Source: Mycobacterium sp. 1245111.1 (lineage in GTDB: Bacteria; Actinomycetota; Actinomycetes; Mycobacteriales; Mycobacteriaceae). From it: 64,000 nucleotides of DNA. Every line of letters starts with the position of its first letter. The stretch's first letter is position 1. Location: contig NZ_LZLV01000152.1 in assembly GCF_001673405.1 (NCBI RefSeq), positions 1 to 64,000 of the forward strand. The letters run 5' to 3'. Positions 60,891 to 64,000 of the stretch are shown here, in pieces. Position numbers and translations under genes: made by a program. A model generated the notes under the pieces. That model was given only the letters and a program-made list of their open reading frames with translations, made no database searches and was not told the DNA's origin.

Positions 60891-61760
60891 GTGTATGTGA
60901 GTGCCTACACGTACACCTTTGATGACATTCGGAATCGTCCGGTCGCGGTGATCGGAGCCGGGACGCTGGGACGCCGTATCGCGTTGATGTTCGCCAGCCG
61001 TGGCGGTACCGTGCGTATCTACGGACGCCGTGACGAACAACTCGCTGAGGCGGAACAGTTTGTAACACAAGCGCTTCCGAGCGTGATTGAAAGCCGCGGA
61101 TTCGGCGAGCCGGGCGTCGTCGTTACCACGACGTCGCTGGCGGAGGCGCTGGACGGGGTGTGGCTGGTGGTGGAGTCGGCACCGGAGAAACTCGAGATCA
61201 AGATTCCGCTGTGGGGTGAGGTCGACGAACTCGCCCCGCCGGGCGCCATCTTCGCCACGAATTCGTCGTCATACCCGTCGCGTCTGATGGCCGAAAAGGT
61301 CAGCGACAAAACACGTTTGTGCAACACCCACTTCTACATGCCACCCGAGGTCACGGGCCTGGACCTGATGTCCGACGGGCAGACCGATCGCGGCCTGCTC
61401 GACACCCTGCTGGCGGTGCTGCCGGAGTTTGGTGTCTACCCGTTCGAGGCGCGCAAGGAGTGCACCGGGTTCATCTTCAATCGGGTGTGGGCGGCGATCA
61501 AGCGTGAGTCGCTCGCGGTGGTCGCCGAGGGAGTGGCTCGCCCCGAAGACGTCGACGGGATGTACAAGCTCAACCTGGGCGCGCCCGCCGGCCCGTTCCA
61601 GTTGATGGATCTGGTCGGCCTCGACGTCGCCCTCGACATCGAAAACCATTACGTAGAGCAGTTTCCGCACCTGCCAACAGGGCCGCGGGACTTGCTGCAA
61701 ACCTACGTCGACGCGGGCAAGCTCGGCATCAAGACCGGCGAGGGCTTCTACCGCTACTGA
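60891..61760 (+). CDS. 3-hydroxyacyl-CoA dehydrogenase-like NAD-dependent enzyme
   Basis: 289 residues. N-terminal NAD-binding RPVAVIGAGTLGRRIALMFASRGGTVRIYGR, then the C-terminal helical domain with LCNTHFYMPPEVTGLDLM, ECTGFIFNRVWAAIKRESLAVVAEGVARPEDVDGMYKLNLGAPAGPFQLMDLVGLDVALDIENHY. That matches monofunctional beta-hydroxyacyl-CoA dehydrogenases (FadB2/HBDH-like). GTG 60891 or 60897; the message may be leaderless. Tail-to-tail overlap of 7 bp with the next gene. Confidence 0.85.
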   Translation: MYVSAYTYTFDDIRNRPVAVIGAGTLGRRIALMFASRGGTVRIYGRRDEQLAEAEQFVTQALPSVIESRGFGEPGVVVTTTSLAEALDGVWLVVESAPEKLEIKIPLWGEVDELAPPGAIFATNSSSYPSRLMAEKVSDKTRLCNTHFYMPPEVTGLDLMSDGQTDRGLLDTLLAVLPEFGVYPFEARKECTGFIFNRVWAAIKRESLAVVAEGVARPEDVDGMYKLNLGAPAGPFQLMDLVGLDVALDIENHYVEQFPHLPTGPRDLLQTYVDAGKLGIKTGEGFYRY

Positions 61761-63166
61761 TCGGTGAGTGCGAGGCCGGCCGCATTCGCTCCGCACATGC
61801 CGTGGGCGCCGGGGCCCGGGGGAGTCGCCGCCGAGCAGATGTACATGCCGGGGATTCCAATGCGGTACGGCGACAACGTTATTCGCGGTCCGAAGGCCAG
61901 CTGACGAATGTCCTTGGCGCCGGTCATGATGTCGCCGCCGAGGAAGTTGGCGTTCATCGAGGCGAATTGCTCGGGGGTCCGCACCGCGTGTCCGACGATC
62001 CGCTCCCGGAAACCCGGCGCGAACCGCTCGATCTGGGCGGTGATCGCCTGCGTCGCGTCACCGGAGAAGCCGTTGGGCACATGGGCATACGTCCACACCG
62101 GGTGTACATCACCCACCGATCGCTGCGGGTCGGCCAGGTATTGCTGCCCGACCAGCACGAACGGCCGCTCGGGCATCCGCCCGGCGTGGACGTCGCGCTC
62201 GGTGGCGGCGAGTTCGCGGTAGCTGCCGGCCACGTGCACAGTGCCTGCGCGATGCGCGTCCGGGTTCGTCCACGGCACGCCGCCCTGCACGGCGAAGTCG
62301 ACCTTGAACGCGCCCGGCCCACGACGGAATGTGCTGAAGGCGCGCGAAACTCGGCGTGGTAGACGATCGCCAAGGATGCGGGCAACGGTTTCGGGGGCGA
62401 GGTCGAACATCGTGATGTCGGCGGGCGGCAGCTGCGACGCGGTCTGAATCCGGACGCCGGTCTCGATCTTGCCGCCCAACTCACCCAGCACCGCCACCAT
62501 CGCGTTGGCGATCGACTGCGACCCGCCTTCGGCGACCGGCCAGCCGTGCCGGTGACCCGCGGTGATGATGCCCATCCCGATCGCCGATGTCATCGGGTAA
62601 TGCAACGGCCGAAAGGCATGCGCGGCAACACCTCCGAACAGGGCTCGGCCCTGCGGGGTACGGAACAGCTGGGCGAACGTCGATGCCGGCAGCACGGTCG
62701 GCGCACCGAACCGGGCCAGCATCAGCGGGTGGTGCGGGATACGAAGCAGCGGCCCCATGATGTCTTCGCTGAGCGCGTCGAACCGGGATGCCGCGTAGCC
62801 GAAGGCGCGCCGCCACCGGGCTCCATCGCGACCGAGGCCGGCCGCGGTCTGCTCCACCGAGCGGCGCAGCACTCCGGCGCTGCCGTCGTCGAGCGGATGG
62901 ACGCAGTCGATCTCCGGCCAGCGCCAGGTCAGGCCGTAGCGATCCAGGCCAAGGCCGCTCAGGAACTGCGAGCCGACGGCCATCGGGTGAATCGCCGAGC
63001 AGTGGTCGTGCAGCAGACCGGGCAGGATGGCCTCGCTGCTGCGGGTGCCGCCGCCGATTTCTTCGGCAGCCTCGAGCACGGTGACCTCCAGTCCGCGCTG
63101 AGCGAGAGTGATGGCAGCTGCCAGCCCGTTGGGCCCACTTCCCACCACCACTGCCGTGCTCGTCAT
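61754..63166 (-). CDS. Phytoene dehydrogenase-like FAD oxidoreductase (CrtI/PYROXD2 group)
   Basis: 470 residues. FAD-binding AVVVGSGPNGLAAAITLAQRGLEVTVLEAAEEIGGGTRSSEAILPGLLHDHCSAIHPMA is the CrtI-group signature and GIPGMYICSAATPPGPGAHGMCGANAAGLAL the C-terminal FAD contact. Mycobacteria carry several such enzymes of unknown substrate. ATG 63166 (MTSTAVVVG) is better than the start two codons upstream. Divergent from the TetR gene; the GAGGATT palindrome between them is probably its operator. Confidence 0.85.
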   Translation of the reverse strand: MTSTAVVVGSGPNGLAAAITLAQRGLEVTVLEAAEEIGGGTRSSEAILPGLLHDHCSAIHPMAVGSQFLSGLGLDRYGLTWRWPEIDCVHPLDDGSAGVLRRSVEQTAAGLGRDGARWRRAFGYAASRFDALSEDIMGPLLRIPHHPLMLARFGAPTVLPASTFAQLFRTPQGRALFGGVAAHAFRPLHYPMTSAIGMGIITAGHRHGWPVAEGGSQSIANAMVAVLGELGGKIETGVRIQTASQLPPADITMFDLAPETVARILGDRLPRRVSRAFSTFRRGPGAFKVDFAVQGGVPWTNPDAHRAGTVHVAGSYRELAATERDVHAGRMPERPFVLVGQQYLADPQRSVGDVHPVWTYAHVPNGFSGDATQAITAQIERFAPGFRERIVGHAVRTPEQFASMNANFLGGDIMTGAKDIRQLAFGPRITLSPYRIGIPGMYICSAATPPGPGAHGMCGANAAGLALTDQ

Positions 63167-63206
63167 ACGCAAACCCTATGTCGTGCCGAGCCCAATCTCC
63201 CCATAC

Positions 63207-63240
63207 CGAGGATTCCTCTGTTGAGCTAGAGTAATCCTCG
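63207..63240. promoter_or_regulatory. Inverted repeat operator between the CrtI-like and TetR genes
   Basis: CGAGGATT (63207-63214) and AATCCTCG (63233-63240) are perfect inverted copies separated by 18 bp, the last base being the first of the TetR start codon. The distance suits a TetR dimer pair repressing both divergent genes. Confidence 0.6.
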
Positions 63241-63824
63241 TGCCAGTAGGTGCCGACGCGCGAAACCGTCTGATGCAGTCGGCGCGGCGTCGGTTTGCCG
63301 CCGACGGCGCCCTGGCCGCGACGCTCGACGACATCCGCCGAGACGCCGAGGTCAGCGTCGGCGCGCTGTACCACCACTTCCCGGACAAGGCGGCGCTGGC
63401 GGCGGCGGTCTACGCCCAGGTGATGGCCGAGTACCAGGCCGGATTCGTGGCGATGCTGCGTCGCCACGAGACTGCCGAAGGCGGCATCCGCGGCGGCGTC
63501 GCGCACCACCTGCGATGGGTGGCCGCCAATCGCTGCGAGGCCGCCTTGCTGCTGGGGGACCGGCTCGACAGCGATCGGCTCCAAGAAGCCAATCGGGCGT
63601 TCTTCGCCGCCGTCGGCGACTGGTGGCGGCCGCACCACAGCTACGGCGTGCTGCGACCGATGCAGGGCGGCGTCACCGCCGCACTGTGGTTCGGTCCGGC
63701 GCAGGAATTCAGCCGGTACTGGATAGCCGGCGCCGAATCGCGAATGCCGCGCGGCGTGGTCACGACATTCGCCGATGCGGCGTGGAAGGCGTTGCGGGCC
63801 AATAATATTGAGGAGACATCATGA
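63240..63824 (+). CDS. TetR-family transcriptional regulator
   Basis: 194 residues. The HTH is ARRRFAADGALAATLDDIRRDAEVSVGALYHHFPDKAALAAAVYAQV, a typical TetR N-terminus. The ligand domain has FGPAQEFSRYWIAGAESRMPRG near the end. GTG start within the inverted repeat; the stop overlaps the crotonase ATG (ATGA), so it is co-transcribed with a beta-oxidation-like gene and likely senses an acyl-CoA or related ligand. Confidence 0.88.
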   Translation: MPVGADARNRLMQSARRRFAADGALAATLDDIRRDAEVSVGALYHHFPDKAALAAAVYAQVMAEYQAGFVAMLRRHETAEGGIRGGVAHHLRWVAANRCEAALLLGDRLDSDRLQEANRAFFAAVGDWWRPHHSYGVLRPMQGGVTAALWFGPAQEFSRYWIAGAESRMPRGVVTTFADAAWKALRANNIEETS

Positions 63825-64000
63825 CAGCAGAGTCGCTGTACAACGGATTGGTCGCCGAAGGCGACGACCCGGATGCACCACGGCGGGTGCATGTCGAACG
63901 CCGCGGCGATCGGGCGATCGTGACCCTCGACGAGCCCGACCGGCTCAACGTCTTGTCGGCGCCGCTGGTGCGGCAATTGCGTTGCGCGCTAGAGGCTCTC
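63821..64000 (+). CDS. Enoyl-CoA hydratase/isomerase (crotonase), 5' part only
   Basis: 60 codons before the window ends. RRVHVERRGDRAIVTLDEPDRLNVLSAPLVRQLRCALEAL is the classical start of the crotonase fold (strand, PxxLN-like loop, helix). The gene continues beyond 64000, so active-site residues are not visible. ATGA overlap with the TetR gene. Confidence 0.85.
   Translation, partial: MTAESLYNGLVAEGDDPDAPRRVHVERRGDRAIVTLDEPDRLNVLSAPLVRQLRCALEAL

Overview
The window is a chromosomal segment from a mycobacterium, most likely a slow-growing non-tuberculous species. Supporting signs are the high GC content, a PPE protein, WhiB2, the MtrA-MtrB-LpqB module, coenzyme F420 genes, a WS/DGAT acyltransferase and DesA3. 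From about 9 kb to 59 kb the gene order follows (inverted) the M. tuberculosis block from ctpC/pacL1 (Rv3270/Rv3269) to the SRAP gene (Rv3226c). This correspondence is from memory of the H37Rv map, not from a search.

Layout. 1-7.8 kb: a 5'-partial PPE2-like gene behind a cobalamin riboswitch, a GNAT acetyltransferase, a methyltransferase and a cation-efflux-like membrane protein. These are followed by a four-gene operon behind a second, almost identical cobalamin riboswitch. That operon encodes a lipoprotein-like binding protein, a FecCD permease, an ABC ATPase fused to a FhuF-like 2Fe-2S domain, and an unknown protein. It looks like a complete B12-regulated importer with a built-in redox domain and is the most interesting feature here. 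7.8-11.5 kb: two small conserved genes and the metal pair pacL1-ctpC. 11.6-16.7 kb: TIGR03089 gene and lcp1, opposed by rmlD-wbbL-manB (cell-wall rhamnose and GDP-mannose). 16.7-20.6 kb: NmrA-like gene, then a NUDIX-fbiB-fbiA operon (F420). 21-26.3 kb: whiB2, Rv3259 and Rv3258 homologues, manB (PMM), a TobH/SIS-like gene and manA. 26.3-32.9 kb: FAD monooxygenase, APC permease, two tandem alkB genes, one rubredoxin (the usual rubA is missing) and a TetR regulator.

32.9-46.1 kb is housekeeping: sahH, tmk, mtrA-mtrB-lpqB, comF-like, hpf, secA1 and a two-gene cation/proton antiporter. 46-52.3 kb is lipid and polyphosphate: a full-length Tgs3-like acyltransferase with a degenerate active-site motif, ppk2, a DUF6912-type gene, then the desaturase reductase and desA3. 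The last two are each preceded by the same unusual tandem-palindrome operator. 52.3-59.2 kb: a gene fragment, an F420-type LLM oxidoreductase divergent from an SRPBCC gene, a Doc-type toxin-antitoxin pair, rsgA-aroA, a 13E12/HNH gene and an SRAP gene. 59.2-64 kb: an MFS transporter broken by a one-base frameshift, a hydroxyacyl-CoA dehydrogenase-like gene, a CrtI-like oxidoreductase, a TetR regulator and a truncated crotonase gene.

Many operons are tightly coupled by 4-bp ATGA/GTGA overlaps. No tRNA, rRNA, CRISPR array, insertion sequence or prophage was seen.
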